A stretch of DNA of 64,000 bases from Megamerina dolium (GCA_963854835.1 OY978525.1:93090136-93154135), one strand, 5' to 3'; numbered from the stretch's first letter, positions 26,721 to 38,747 are shown. Notes: generated by a model from the letters alone, not told the origin. A program made the numbers and translations.

Positions 26721-28465
26721 TCCAAAGTATTTCCTGTAAACGTACTTAACCTACATTGCACTAGTTATATTTATGCTTTTATAGTGGCTGTTAAAACTAA
26801 AACATTGGCGGATTAAAATCAGGAATTCTTTATATCAGGAATATTTTATTTTTTCGCTGAGTCCAATCATTTAAGATTTGACTCGCATTATTGTATGTAA
26901 CTATATATATTGTGCATATTAGTCTTGAATATATCCAAAGTCTAAAGATATGTGCAATTGTCTGAAAAATACAAAATATGATATTAGAAAAATAGTCATT
27001 TGCTGCTGGAAAATTCATATATATGGTTGGCTGTACCACTGTAGAATTTAAAAAAAATGGAAAAATTTTTTTTATCTTAAATAGTCATTAATAGTCTCAA
27101 AAATAATATACTAAAGGATGGAAGGTGGGAAAAATGTCTAAGTGTCTGAATTTCGAGTTTTGCCACAAGACGTCTGAGGTATTCTCCGAGCACAGCCGCC
27201 ATTTTGTATTTGAATCGCGCAACTTAATTGTTTTATTGGACTTCAAGATTGACATTAAAAAATACTTTTTACAGAATTTGAATATCTCCTTTTGTTTGGC
27301 CTACGAAAATTCCCGAAATATGCCTTTTTTTGTGCTTTGCAGTGGTGTAACCCCTTAAATAAGTGTCGATTTCACAGTACCAATTCTTGTTTGAAAGTGA
27401 TAATTTGAGGTTAATTTGTATATGAAAACATTTGCAATTGCATCGGCAATTTCTTAGTTGCCAACCCAATATAATTTTACATTTATCCACCATCAGATTT
27501 TATCCATGGATATTTGTGCAAAATATTCCCATTGAGGTTTGTGCATCAACTAACAAAGTCCAATTTGTACAACGTACTTCAAACTGTAATAATTCACATT
27601 TGCAAATCAAAGAATGTAAATATCTGCACGTACGTTCTTTGCTTGTACGATGATTGTTGAAATGAAATACTGTATATTAAAAAGAATTTTAAATAAATAA
27701 ATAACTGAAACTACTACATCTGAAAAATGTAATTATATTTACTCAATATATTACCCATCAAAAATGACATGCAATCTTATTCTCTTGCTAGCCAAATGGT
27801 AATGATTATTTTTACTGAGTCTGAGTTTAATTCGATGGAAATTTTATTATTTCAATTAATTCGTTTACATTTGAAATTAAATAGTTACCAATGTATGCTT
27901 TTTATTCGGATCTCATTTAATATCAACATTTAATAGTCTCACCCACGATTATTTGATTGGCTTTCAACTGTAACGATATAATGTGGTTTTCTTCATTTTA
28001 TTGGGTACCTAGTACAATCATTAAAATCAAATTAAAAGAATTGGCAACACAAAATTGTTGAGTTTGGACATTTTTAAATTGCTGAAAAGAGATCAAAATA
28101 TATATGTACAATGCATGAACGCTGATACAAAACACTAGTAAGTGCACACACTAACCAAGTTGTAAATGTACAGGTGAGTAATATGAGACATGCCAGTTAC
28201 AAAAGAGGAAGAGAAGAAGAAGAGGAGGAAGAGAAACGAGAAAGGTTGTTAACCACACATCTAGATACTCAACAAAAGAAGACAGGTAACTTCCAATGTG
28301 TTTTCCAACTAAACAGCGCACTTTTTATTTCACCACCATACCAAAGCCACATTTATACATAAATACATACTACTCGTCGTATTGCCACAGCTTGTACGTT
28401 ATGTATGTATGTATTTAGGTACATACCATACGATCATTTCTACCATTGTATGTACATTATGTGAA
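26721..28465. other. Noncoding stretch
   Basis: No supported gene. A purine-rich tract (GAAGAGAAGAAGAAGAGGAG, 28206-28240) lies about 230 bp upstream of a candidate core promoter. Open frames at 27125-27358 and 27432-27653 have no recognisable domain. Confidence 0.4.
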
Positions 28466-28496
28466 TATAAAATAAATGCTCACAAACGTTTCAGTT
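28466..28496 (+). promoter_or_regulatory. Candidate core promoter (TATA plus initiator)
   Basis: TATAAAATAAA begins at 28466 and TCAGTT, the arthropod initiator consensus, is at 28491-28496, placing the presumptive +1 A at 28493, 27 bp from the first T of the TATA box. That is close to, slightly shorter than, usual insect spacing. A second TTCAGTT follows at 28508. In AT-rich DNA TATA-like words are common, so support comes mainly from the pairing and from the leader-like segment downstream. Confidence 0.35.
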
Positions 28497-29236
28497 TTGT
28501 TCATTCGTTCAGTTAACTACTTTCATACGAGAACATAAGTACCAACTATACCTAACTAAGTGTTGTTGTATATTGTGCTCTGTTTTGTGATCTTATAATT
28601 TCAATCACCAACATTCAATGGCACTATTGTACGAGTTTCACAAAGAGAATGCCAAAACAAATGAGTGATGGATGAACGTTGAGAAAGATTTTTGCGTGGT
28701 TGGCTTATTGTATTGGTTACAGGTTTTTTTTTTGTTTCTTTTGAAAATATTTTTGTACCTAAATTGAGCAAATGATTTTACTTGAATGCTGGTGTACAAG
28801 TACCTATTACTGACGATCTCTTTTAAACGTGTAGACATGTGTATGTAACTATGTATGTGCACATGTATGATCGGATCGGTGTGGTGAGTTGTTCGTACGA
28901 GGCGTGAGTGGCAGCGGCGGAATAGTTTTCCAGCGAATTTACCTGTTTGCAGACGTGTTTTCTTATTGAAATTGTGATGACAACGGAATTTAGTAAACGG
29001 AATTTTTTAAAAAGCAAATAAATACATATAACTATACTATATATGTATATGAAAAAGAAAAAATAAAAAATCAAATGAAAAGATATTCGTTATAAAATTT
29101 AAAAAAATAATAATAATGAAATTAAACCAATAAAATCATACAAAAAAAAAAAAAAAAAAATGGTTGAAAAATATGAAGCGCGTAAAGTGAAAGATGGTGT
29201 TTTAATTGAATGAAAAAATTGTGAAAAAATTTCAAT
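28493..29236 (+). other. Candidate noncoding 5' exon A
   Basis: Transposon-free, increasingly A-rich segment typical in texture of fly 5' leaders, following a TATA/initiator pair and ending at a strong splice-donor match (TTCAAT then GTGAGT at 29237). It has no long open frame. If real it would be an untranslated first exon of a + strand gene whose coding exons lie beyond this window. This is inference; no protein homology supports it. Confidence 0.3.
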
Positions 29237-32200
29237 GTGAGTGAAATTAAATCAAATGCTACAAAAATTGTGAAAAGATGTTATAAGCCATTTAAATTTT
29301 TACATAATTATATAAAGTACACACATACATACATAACACAAAAGAAAGAAAAGAAAAAAAAAATATAAGATATTCCAACTCTTTTGCATATAACACATAT
29401 ATAGAGGTTTTTTTAATCTATATAATATGTAGAAATGTACGTGCATGAATGCATTAAATAAAATTGCTCTTGAAAATCAATTCAAAAACGGTATAAACGT
29501 GATTTTCAATGTACGCGTACATACTGTATATGCGATACGATGCGCATTGGTTCAACTGTATATGTTTCTATGTGCTGTGATGGTATGGTAGAGTCATACA
29601 TGTGTGTGTGTAGTGATTTTCTTATATTGTAGTTAATTTTGTTGTTGACTTCTTCTACTATTACGTCTTGCTCCGTACCCTTCTACATCACCGTACCCAT
29701 CATCAACGCTTCAGCATACTTGTTGGCTTCACTCAATACTCGTATATGCTATTTATGCTGCTGCCTGCTATGCTACTCATTTTATGCCACATACATACAT
29801 ACATACATATGTATGCGTATATATGTACATATATGGGCGAGTATATGAGCGTGTAATTGAGAAGGATTGCGAGTATGTATAATGTATGTATGTACATACC
29901 AATGCATATATAGCTGGTATAGTTAATTTCAACTTACATGGAGAGACTCTGATTGTGACTGTTATAGCAACTTTTTTGTTTTCCTCCATTCAATTGCGAC
30001 AAATAGTTAATGTTTCTTACATATATTCCACAACATCTTCTGCTGCCTTTTGTCGTTATTTTTGAACGGTCTAGTTGAACGGTTATAGAAATGCTTGGTT
30101 GGTTGGCTGGTTGGTTGGCTGATTGCTTGGCCATTTTAGATGATGGCATGGTTGGAATGAAGGAATACTTGTAGTATACACGTACTTAGAAGAACCGTTT
30201 TGTTAGTTTTAGCTGTTTGTCGATTGGTCATTTGAATGGTTTCTTGCTTGTTCGGTTAGTCGATTGATCATTTTGTCACATTTATTGATGCTGTGAACAT
30301 TATAAAACACACAACAGTTATGTTGGTCATCAGATTGTGATTTCTGAATGGACATTGTTTTATAAAAGAGCATTCAGCTAAAGTAAATACTCGTGATAGC
30401 GTGTAATTGATACACGTTCTTTTGCTAATCATACCTCAAGATACGAGTTTCAGTCTCTGCTCAGCTTGAACAACGTTTAAGTTAAGCGTTCCAAAGAAGC
30501 AAGGTCAATAATTTTCCACAGACCCATTTTACATGTTAAATATATTATTAATTATAACATTCCGGTGATCAAAGCTTTATCATAGATCTCTTTCAATATA
30601 TTCAGAAAACAATATTTAACAGACTATATCAAAAATAAATGGAAAAGCTAATGTATATCAATGTATAAAACAGTTCTTTATTTAAACATCAATGTGAGAA
30701 GCCTTTCAAGATTTTTTATCGAGCTCTATTACTATTTAAGTTTAGTGAATTTCCCAGAGTTTTCAACTATCTGAAAAACAAAAATAGAATCGAATGACGA
30801 TTCAATACTGCTCTTCAATACTGAATGGTAGATCAAAACATCTTCAAACTAAAATTATGCAATAGAGCTCCCTCCATTGTTACAAAAAAAATCGTAAAAG
30901 ATTAGCAATTATGAATGAATTTATGAACATAATCTTTTTCGATTCATTGCGTTGAGGAAAAATACTCATTGAGCGAATTTAGTGCGCTCTTTTTGAAATA
31001 AATTTTGATATTGCGCTTTTATCAGACTATTTTATTTTTGTGTATGGCATCGTCGACTATGTCAAGAAAAAGTAGGAATTGCGATTGCCCTGGTACGGCA
31101 ACATGCAGACAAAATTACCTAGGTAGTGGGTTCATAAGTCCTAATAAACTGGTTCAAATCAAGTTCGCAGCAGGAGACTTACTGTAGGAGACTTACTACA
31201 ACTTCTACAACTGTGATAGTTGGACCTGAGGCTGCACAGAAAAGATAGTTTAGTTCCGCGTGCTCGTATAACCTAGAAAATTAATATTAGTAATAAATAT
31301 AAAGTGTTGAGTCACATATTCTCTTCTGCTGAGTTTATCCACTTCTGTTGCTGATGGCTCACTGAAGCTCTGCTTAGGGTTCTTGGTGTATATTTATACG
31401 AACTTTTATTTTCTTATATTTATTTCGATGCCGAACTCATCAGCTAAATTATCTAAATGAGGATCATGAAACCGCAAAGGATCATTTGAAGTTTTATTAT
31501 TGATTCATTCAACATTCAGCATTTAACTAGATAAACGACTCCAATTGTGTAGATCGCAATTAGTCATTAATTGCCGACTATCACTCAATGTTTTTGTTGG
31601 CCGAATTCATCCTGCAAAATCTACTTAACTGGATGGTTTCGGAATTCATCTTAGTAATATGTTTGGCCGTATTGGAATTCGTTGAAACAATTATCATTGA
31701 AGGTACTGGTTTTTCAGAAGCTATATGGTATGCATATATGCAAAACATCTCCAAAATTTATTCACATATTTTCATATTCCAAAATAGTTCTTATTTCGAT
31801 ATTTTTTAAACAAAAAAATTAATTCACTTTCACTTTTCAATAAATAAGTCTTCCAGAAATGTTCAAAAATTCCTACTAAAAGATGATATTAAATGAGAAA
31901 ATTACAAATTTTTGGTTAGTATCATCTTTAGTGGTCAAACACTGGCGCTTATTTACCATTCTAAAAGATAGTATTGTCATGTAATGTATAATATATACAT
32001 ATACATATAGTATGTTTAACATACTCGTACCTTATATACTCTCATCTTCCTACTATTGGCATGTTCATATAATCGGAATTATTTATTTTTAAGCTAGAGA
32101 AACAGAGAAAGAGAGATTGACGGAAGAAGTCGAAAAGAAAGACAGACAGAGAGATAAAAAGGGAGAGAGGTAAATAAGGAATATAGTGGGTGCGCTGAAA

Positions 32201-33485
32201 GAAGAAGAAAAAGATGAAAAAATCCGGTGCGGCATTTACAATGACTGAAGCTAGTGAGGCCGTCAGTCAGTCAGTCAGTCATTTTGTTGAAATGCCATCA
32301 TCTTGCTTGTTGCTATCGTTGTTGTTTTTGTCATTGCTGTTGTTGTTGTCGATATTGTTACTAGCTATTATTACATTAAATCGAAAAGAAATCAAGCGTA
32401 GCGTCACAAAATCGCAAAACATTATTTGTATTATATTTGGTCTATAAGTGTAACTCAATACATACTTTTTCTCCATATACAAATAGGTACTTACATATGT
32501 ATCGTATGTATGTATTATGATTCAGCAATATTTAATATAAAAAGTATTCGGTATTTCGGTTTAGAGATTGTTGAGGGTTTTGTGTGGAAAATATTATACT
32601 TTCTTCCTATTGTTTCATTTAATTATTGAGTAATCTTCTTGCTCTTATAGAATCGATCAAATTGATATTAATTAATTAATTATAGAAATTAATTATAGAA
32701 ATACAGTTGTGCTTGTTTTATGACATTCAATGGATAATTTGTTTTAGATAAAAGTTTGATTGAATGATAGAAAGATATATTATCAATCTAAAAAAAAAAA
32801 AAATGAGTTTCAAACAGATTGTAAGTCATTGTCATGACTATTAAACATATTATATACCAACAGTATTAAAACCTATCGATTTTAGATAGGATTAGGTTGG
32901 TGCAATTATTGGATGGATACTCGAATTTCAATTGAACTTGTATTCCAATCGTACTCATTAATCAGTGTGCTACACTATAGTTTATTCTGTTCTAATGCTG
33001 GTTATCATCTCATTTTTAAAATGCCATTTTGAAAACAATATTTTTTTGGATGCTGGACGGGTGCATCATTTGAGGATTACACTGGGAGGGTTCAAATGAT
33101 CGTAATATCGAAAATATACCTTCGATGAGCTCTTTGCAAAAAGGTCGAAAATCAGAGTCGCTGCTTGTTGCCATTACATGAATGTAAAGAGACACGAAAA
33201 GGATTGGTAATCTGTCGCTACACTTAACAAAAAATTGCCTATACTTTTGACACCAGATCTCTCAATGACAAATTCCGGATACTTTTCTTTTTACAAATTA
33301 TTTGTAAGTACATCCATACATATGTTATATTTGTATGCTCAGTATATGTACCAAATAGTGGTCGTAGTAATATTAGTATTAGTTGTTGTTGTTGTTTTTG
33401 TGACTATTGTTGCTATTGATGTGGTCGTTTTTATATATGTATTATTTTTGTTTTAAAACCAATCGAAAAAAAACAAGCAAAAAAC
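29237..33485. other. Noncoding stretch with simple repeats
   Basis: No supported gene. Noted: TACA repeats near 29790-29810; GGTTGGTTGGCT repeats at 30098-30120; a GAGA-rich tract at 32095-32170, followed by a GTCA repeat at 32262-32281 and GTT repeats at 32313-32350. Short open frames lack domains. Confidence 0.4.
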
Positions 33486-33512
33486 TATAAAAACGAGTTA
33501 AGTCTCAGTTGA
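33486..33512 (+). promoter_or_regulatory. Candidate core promoter (TATA plus initiator)
   Basis: TATAAAAAC at 33486 is followed by TCTCAGTTGAG, with initiator TCAGTT at 33505-33510. Spacing from the TATA T to the presumptive +1 A is 21 bp, shorter than normal, so either the start site lies a few bases further downstream or the match is fortuitous. Confidence 0.25.
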
Positions 33513-34152
33513 GTTGTAGTTTAGTGTTGTTGTTCTCACATACCTCCTTCTTTCATATATTGCTACATACAACAACAATACATACAAACGTACAATGTAT
33601 TGTATATAACTATTTTTCATTGAATTTTAAGCTTTTATACATACAACGAGTACACACATAAATTTGTTTAACACAATAATCATGTAAACGAGACGAACGA
33701 GCGAGAGTAATTCAAGCTAAAAAACAAGTAAGAAAAAAAAAACAAAATAAGTGTATACCAAAAACCAAAAACAATAATAAAAATCAAAAATTGTATAAGT
33801 ATTTACTCGTAAAACGCTCAATATACGTACATATTTGTATGTACGAATATTATGAGTACGAGAATGCAAGCGTAGCAACGAAAGCAATAAATACACAAAA
33901 GAAACAAAAAAAAAGACGATGATTTTTGCGGCCACAGCATCATATTACCATTGCGCCATTAAGCTACCACAACAACAATAACAACAACAACAACAACAAG
34001 AACATCAACTATAATAACAAAAGCCATCGGAAAAAAATATTAATACCACATATAGTCACAACAATAACAACAAAAACAACACTAACATCGAGAGTACACA
34101 ATCATAATAATAATAATAATAATAATAATAATAGTAAAATACAATACGAGTA
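33507..34152 (+). other. Candidate noncoding 5' exon B
   Basis: A-rich segment with AAC repeats (33966-34000) and AAT repeats (34106-34133), ending at an excellent splice-donor match (CGAGTA then GTAAGTAT at 34153). It contains an open frame encoding long Asn runs, which I regard as a by-product of the repeats. Like candidate exon A it lacks transposons and precedes nothing recognisable within 500 bp. Confidence 0.3.
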
Positions 34153-34640
34153 GTAAGTATAACATCAAGCATTGACAAGTAGTGGAGATCTTGCTGATCG
34201 AACCAATACATTCAATGACTCACTGGGACCCTTTCATATAAAACGATGGTGAAAATACGTTAAATTTCTTTAAATTGCCAAATGTGCAAACGCTCATGGC
34301 TCTGTCATATTGACTTTAATTAATTTAATTTTTTAATGGGAACATTTTAAAATCAGTATTTTCTTTAAAATAACCTAAATGCTTTGAATTTTGTACTCGG
34401 ATTTTAAATAAAAGGTTTCTATGAGCAATTCGCAAAAAGTTTCGGCAATTATATATAAAAAATATTGAGAATATCTACATTTTAAAACAAAACAACAAAC
34501 AAACGACGTAAAAAACAATCAGTCCAATAAACAGTGCTTTCATAATTGTTTTCAGTGAAACAAAGTGGTCTTCTTTGTTTATTTTCATTCAATGTGAAGT
34601 ACAATCGATACTATTAAGTTTAGAGTACATCATTCAAATC
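34153..34640. other. Noncoding spacer
   Basis: AT-rich; nothing recognised before the decayed transposase begins. Confidence 0.4.
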
Positions 34641-34644
34641 TCAT

Positions 34645-35182
34645 CCACGGCTTCTTTTGTTGAATGGCGCTTATTCCCATAGACCAATGACTTCAAACAA
34701 TACCACACGAAGTAGTCCAATGGTGTCAAATCACAACTTCTTGGAGGCCATTCAATGTTACAATTTCTCGAAATAATCGAAACGCTAAACATGCTATGTG
34801 ACACGTATCACCATCCTGTTGAAATCAGATATTGTCATGATCAACTTCTTCCAATTTCGGCTATAAAAATTTGGTGATCATCGATATATACCGTTTTCCA
34901 TTGACAGAGATGGTGTCACCAGTATCATTTTGGAAGAAGTACGGAACGATGATTTCACCTGACCAAACAGTCATTTTAGGTGAATATTATCGTTGTTCGT
35001 GATTAATTTGTGGATTTTCTTCGAAACCAGAACTGATAGTTTTGTTTTTTACACCGAATCACTGAGAGTTCACACTTTGAGTCTCATCAGAAAGGGCGAT
35101 TTTCAGAAATAAAAAGTTTTTATCATTTAATTTCAAGACAAAATCAGCAAATTTACGACGTTTACGATGAAATTGTCAACTT
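34645..35182 (-). pseudogene. Old DD41D (rosa-like) transposase relic, cut by a SINE
   Basis: Minus-strand translation over frames gives RKRRKFADFVLKL, ALSDETQ (first aspartate region, about 35080-35095), YFFQNDTGDTISVNGKRYIS (about 34885-34945), FQQDGDTCHIA (second aspartate, about 34805-34835) and WPPRSCDLTPLDYFVW (third aspartate, about 34705-34750). The PPRSCDLTPLD signature matches the two rosa copies in this window, but the sequence is far more diverged and full of stops and indels. It is therefore an older, separate lineage. The SINE at 35195 lies at or beyond its 5' side; homology on the far side of the SINE was not recognised. Confidence 0.82.
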
Positions 35183-35194
35183 TAAAGAATACAT
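35183..35194 (+). repeat. Target-site duplication, left of SINE
   Basis: TAAAGAATACAT; repeated exactly at 35572-35583. Confidence 0.9.
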
Positions 35195-35571
35195 GGCCGT
35201 GGGTGGGTGCCGTAGCTCAGTGGTTAGTGTGTTCGCCTTCTGATCTGTAGGTCGTGGTTCAATCCCCGGCTGATGCATAACAAATTTAATATCGATAAGA
35301 TTTTTCTTTCGAACGGTACCCACCTGTCGGCAAGCAATTGGCAATTCTTCCGACAGTAACAACTTGCCATGAAAAAGCTTCTTAAAGAACTCTATGACAA
35401 AGCTCAGAAAAAGTGATGTCACAAGTGTTCTGCCGTTCGGAATCGGCTAAAATAAGTAGGTCCCTTCTAATATTGTCCAAAATTTAAGACGCACAACAGT
35501 AATGGAAGAGAAGCTCGGCCAATGAGCCCTTTGGGGCTTTAAGTGCCACATATTTATTTATTTATTTTTTA
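35195..35571 (+). mobile_element. tRNA-derived SINE, full-length copy with ATTT tail
   Basis: The head is tRNA-like: GTAGCTCAGTGGTTAG at 35212-35227 matches the RNA polymerase III A box (TRGCNNAGYNGG), and GGTTCAATCCC near 35255 matches the B box (GGTTCRANNCC). A tRNA-unrelated body follows, with a 3' segment AATGAGCCCTTTGGGGCTTT at 35521 and an ATTTATTTATTT tail. An exact 12-bp target-site duplication brackets it. SINEs encode nothing and borrow a LINE's machinery; the open frame 35162-35422 over it is a shadow. Relatives are at 9519, 9978, 52168 and 63251. The tRNA of origin is not assigned. Confidence 0.93.
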
Positions 35572-35583
35572 TAAAGAATACAT
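35572..35583 (+). repeat. Target-site duplication, right of SINE
   Basis: TAAAGAATACAT; exact match to 35183-35194. Confidence 0.9.
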
Positions 35584-35656
35584 TGGAAAATATGACAGAT
35601 GACAGATGCCATATTAAATATGTCCGACACGTCATGGCGAAATCATATCATCCCTA

Positions 35657-36132
35657 TTGAATTGTCAATTGTCAATTGTCAATTGCGAAAACATCAATTG
35701 AAAATAAGAATAGTCAATTGTAAATGAGTTTAATCATATTAAAATGCTAAATAATCAAACCCATATGTAAATGGGCAAAATATAGGGGAGAGTAGGGACT
35801 GCGCAAGAACGTTTCAACATACATTGAGGATGTTATCATCCATCAAGATATGCCTGTGGGCACATAAAAAGTGTATTATTCTAATAAAAATGAGTTTATC
35901 ATTTTCATTTGACGCATTCTCATTTGCAATTGGCGCTTTCACATTTACAATTGACTAGTCTTATTTTCAATTGATGCTCTCTCATTTACATTTGACGCTT
36001 ACTCATTTACAATTGACACTTTCTCATTTGCAATTGACACTTTCTCATTTACAATTGAGGCTTTCCCATTTTAAAATGACCAATCTCATTTACTATTCAT
36101 ATTTTCAATTGACGTTTACGCATTTGCAATTA
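35657..36132. repeat. Array of CAATTG palindromes, partly in 21-bp tandem units
   Basis: I count 12 exact CAATTG hexamers in about 470 bp. Three are adjacent in a 7-bp repeat (TCAATTG, 35664-35684). From about 35890 to 36080 there are about eight diverged copies of a 21-bp unit approximating GACACTTTCTCATTTACAATT, the best at 36013-36055. The period equals two DNA turns. No coding frame; origin (minisatellite, MITE core or regulatory array) unknown. Confidence 0.85.
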
Positions 36133-37599
36133 GAAATGGTGTAGACCAAATACAAAAATTTAGTAATAATTTTTTTAAATTGAAATTTAAGTGCTCGTTT
36201 ATATGAACGATTCCCAGTGTGCGACGAGCAAATTATTCTATAGACATTAAAAGCGAATTAAGCAAAAAACCTAAAAGAGAAAAAAAAAAATGAAAAATGA
36301 CCGAACTCAAATCAAATACACAACTGGAATAATGTCGTTGTTGGCGACATTTACGATGGCGTCAACCGCGACGATGACGACAATGGCGGCGCATTTGTTG
36401 AATCGAATACATTTTACTTAAATGTTGTCGTCATTGTCGTTGCCGTCGTACAGACTGTTCTATGTTTGTGTGTATGCATGTAGTTGTGTACGAGAGCAAA
36501 CTGACGTTGGCGTCAGATAATGTCGTTCATCGATCGCTTGTTCGATACACACACTAGCTATCTACATACGAACATAGAGTTGCCGATAGTTTGCGCTCTT
36601 GTTTGCTTGAAAGAGAAGAGTCGTTCATGTTTTCAGTTGTGTTGGCAATGAGATGTAGTTGCTGACGGCGACTGTGGGCTTAGTATTGTTTTTTTGTTTG
36701 TTTTTAGTTTTTAGTATTTCACTGAATGAGATTCATTCCGGTTTTTTTTAAATTAAGTACGAGTACATATACGAGATCATCGTCATTTTTGTTCGAATTT
36801 TTATTTTATTTGATCGTTTTTTTTTCCCCTGATATTTTCAATCATTATTGAAACTCACAGACATTATTTAGTTGGCATTCAATGTGATTTGTTGCGTATT
36901 GTTGGTGCTTTGTGCTTTTAATTCGCCTTTGATAATATGTGCCCACTACCTATATGGAGATGAATTTCTTATGCGAACAACAACAACAAGAAATATTCAC
37001 AATTGTAATAAAAATGTGTAACATGCAATAAATTTTTGGTTCTTGCCACCGTCGCCAAATACATAGCAATCACACCATGCCGCAATATCATTAAGCACAA
37101 AAAAAAAACACAAAAAGAAATGAAAAACAAAAAGGATCAACCACAACAACAATCAACATCGACATGGCCATCATCATCAGCAGCAGCTACAGCAACAATT
37201 GCAGCAGTATTTTGTTAATGCACCTCGATCAGTGAGCCGTCCATCGTTTACAATTTTTATTGGAGAGTCACGCTACAGCACCACATTCCACAATTGAAAT
37301 TCTTTCGTTCTTGTTCTTTCTTGTATGAGTGTGTTTTTTCTTTTTTTTTTTTACTGGTGCTAGTGAATATTCTGTATGGAGTATTTGAACGATCTGACGA
37401 TCATTTGCTTACATCTTGAATATTTTTGTTTGTTTGTGTGTATTTTGGTGCTTGCATTTTGACCATATACATATCTAATATACATATAATATGTATACCT
37501 CTCTGAAGCTGTATTGTATGTGTGTATGTGCAAACCGCGTTCATGATCGCTTCTAGACGCGCTCGTAGTTTTTTGTTTTTCTCATTTTAATTTTCGCTT
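36133..37599. other. Transposon-free noncoding stretch, possibly promoter-proximal
   Basis: Less AT-rich than average, with repeated GTCGTTG/GACGATGACG words at 36330-36450 and an initiator-like TTTTCAGTTGTG at 36631. From 36980 to 37215 it is rich in AAC/CAA/CAG words. An open frame at 37036-37218 is Lys/Gln/Ser/Ala-rich and unsupported. No transposons recognised, unlike most of the window. Confidence 0.35.
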
Positions 37600-38175
37600 T
37601 TATCTTCTTGTGGTTTTAGATGTGTGTGGTTATTTAAACCAAGAAATTCCCTCAACGAAAAAAAAAAAAACAGAAATTTTAAATAAAAAACTAACTCAAA
37701 CAAACGGGAAGGTACGATAGTTTGACGTAAGCAGCAAGACGTATAAATAATAATTGAAAAGAAAAAGTGTGTGAAATAAAAAGTTTTGAAAATAAAATAA
37801 CAAAGCAAAAAAAAGCTAACTAAAAAGATATACGATCAAAGATCTAAGATATGTACGTGTATATATGTATGCATATGAAGTGAGCCGGTCACAGCTGTGC
37901 ATTGACCAACGTCGAACAAAAACAACAAATATAATATATAAGCAACAACTATCAAGCCGAAAAAATTGGTATTCAAACATTAACTTTGTGTTTGTTGTAA
38001 GTTCTTGCCGCCACATTTATATTTATTAGCATTGCCAACGGAAATAGCAGTGGCCGTAGTACCAACAGCAGCAGCAGCAGCAGCAGCAGAAGCAGCAAAT
38101 AAATTGCTAAATATTAGTTGATGCAACAACGCGTATATGAATTTTTTGGAGGGATTCGACCAATCTGCTTGTAAT
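37600..38175 (+). other. Candidate 5' exon C, possibly with a short coding start
   Basis: A-rich leader-like sequence with a CAG repeat (38069-38098). Near its end an ATG at 38137 opens a frame reading MNFLEGFDQSACN up to a splice-donor-like site (AAT then GTGAGG at 38176; an alternative is GAG then GTCAGT at 38181). A competing upstream ATG at 38121 gives an 17-codon frame ending in TAA. The peptide is too short to identify. Presented as a hypothesis, with the other two leader-like segments. Confidence 0.28.
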
Positions 38176-38747
38176 GTGAGGTCAGTAACATGTTGCTTTT
38201 TTTTTTTTTAATTTACTATTAAACATAAGTACGTATATTCACAGGGTGCTTTTTGAGGTATTGTTTATTGAGAAGAAATATAGTAAATATCACCCGTTTA
38301 AGTAAAATTGAACCATATAATCTTGAAAATTGCTTGTGCAATATACTTTTTGTCTGTTTTCGATATAAGCAACAAAAGTTAGCTTTTACATATATTTGCT
38401 TTTACACAAGGAAATGCTAAATTCAAAACAATGATTCATTTTTATTTTGTTACGTCATATTTAGTTCATATTTCTGATGCCAAATTATATGTGTTGGTTT
38501 TATGTAAATACTCGTATCACGTATTGCATTTTGACGGCTTTTAAATTTTTATGTGACTCGCATTGAAAGGTTCTATTTGAAAAACTAGAAAGAGAATTGA
38601 AGTCGAAATTGAATGTAATAATACAAAAAAATGTTGCAGATATAGGATAAGTAAAAGGGCGACGTCTGGGTAGCTATAACGATATTTCTAGATATCCGGG
38701 TGTTATTGTGTTAATTTTGTATGAGAGAAAAATTATTGGGGGTTGTT
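38176..38747. other. AT-rich noncoding stretch
   Basis: Nothing recognised before the repeat array. Confidence 0.4.

Noticed and set aside
33926..34153. Asn-rich frame that could look like a poly-Asn transcription factor segment
   Set aside because: Encoded by AAC and AAT microsatellites; no domain outside the runs. Kept only as part of a candidate noncoding leader.
35210..35285. tRNA-like sequence with good A and B boxes
   Set aside because: It is the head of a SINE bracketed by a target-site duplication, with a non-tRNA body; not a functional tRNA gene.
37036..37218. Lys/Gln/Ser/Ala-rich 60-codon frame
   Set aside because: Runs through CAA/CAG/poly-A tracts, no recognisable domain or splice context.
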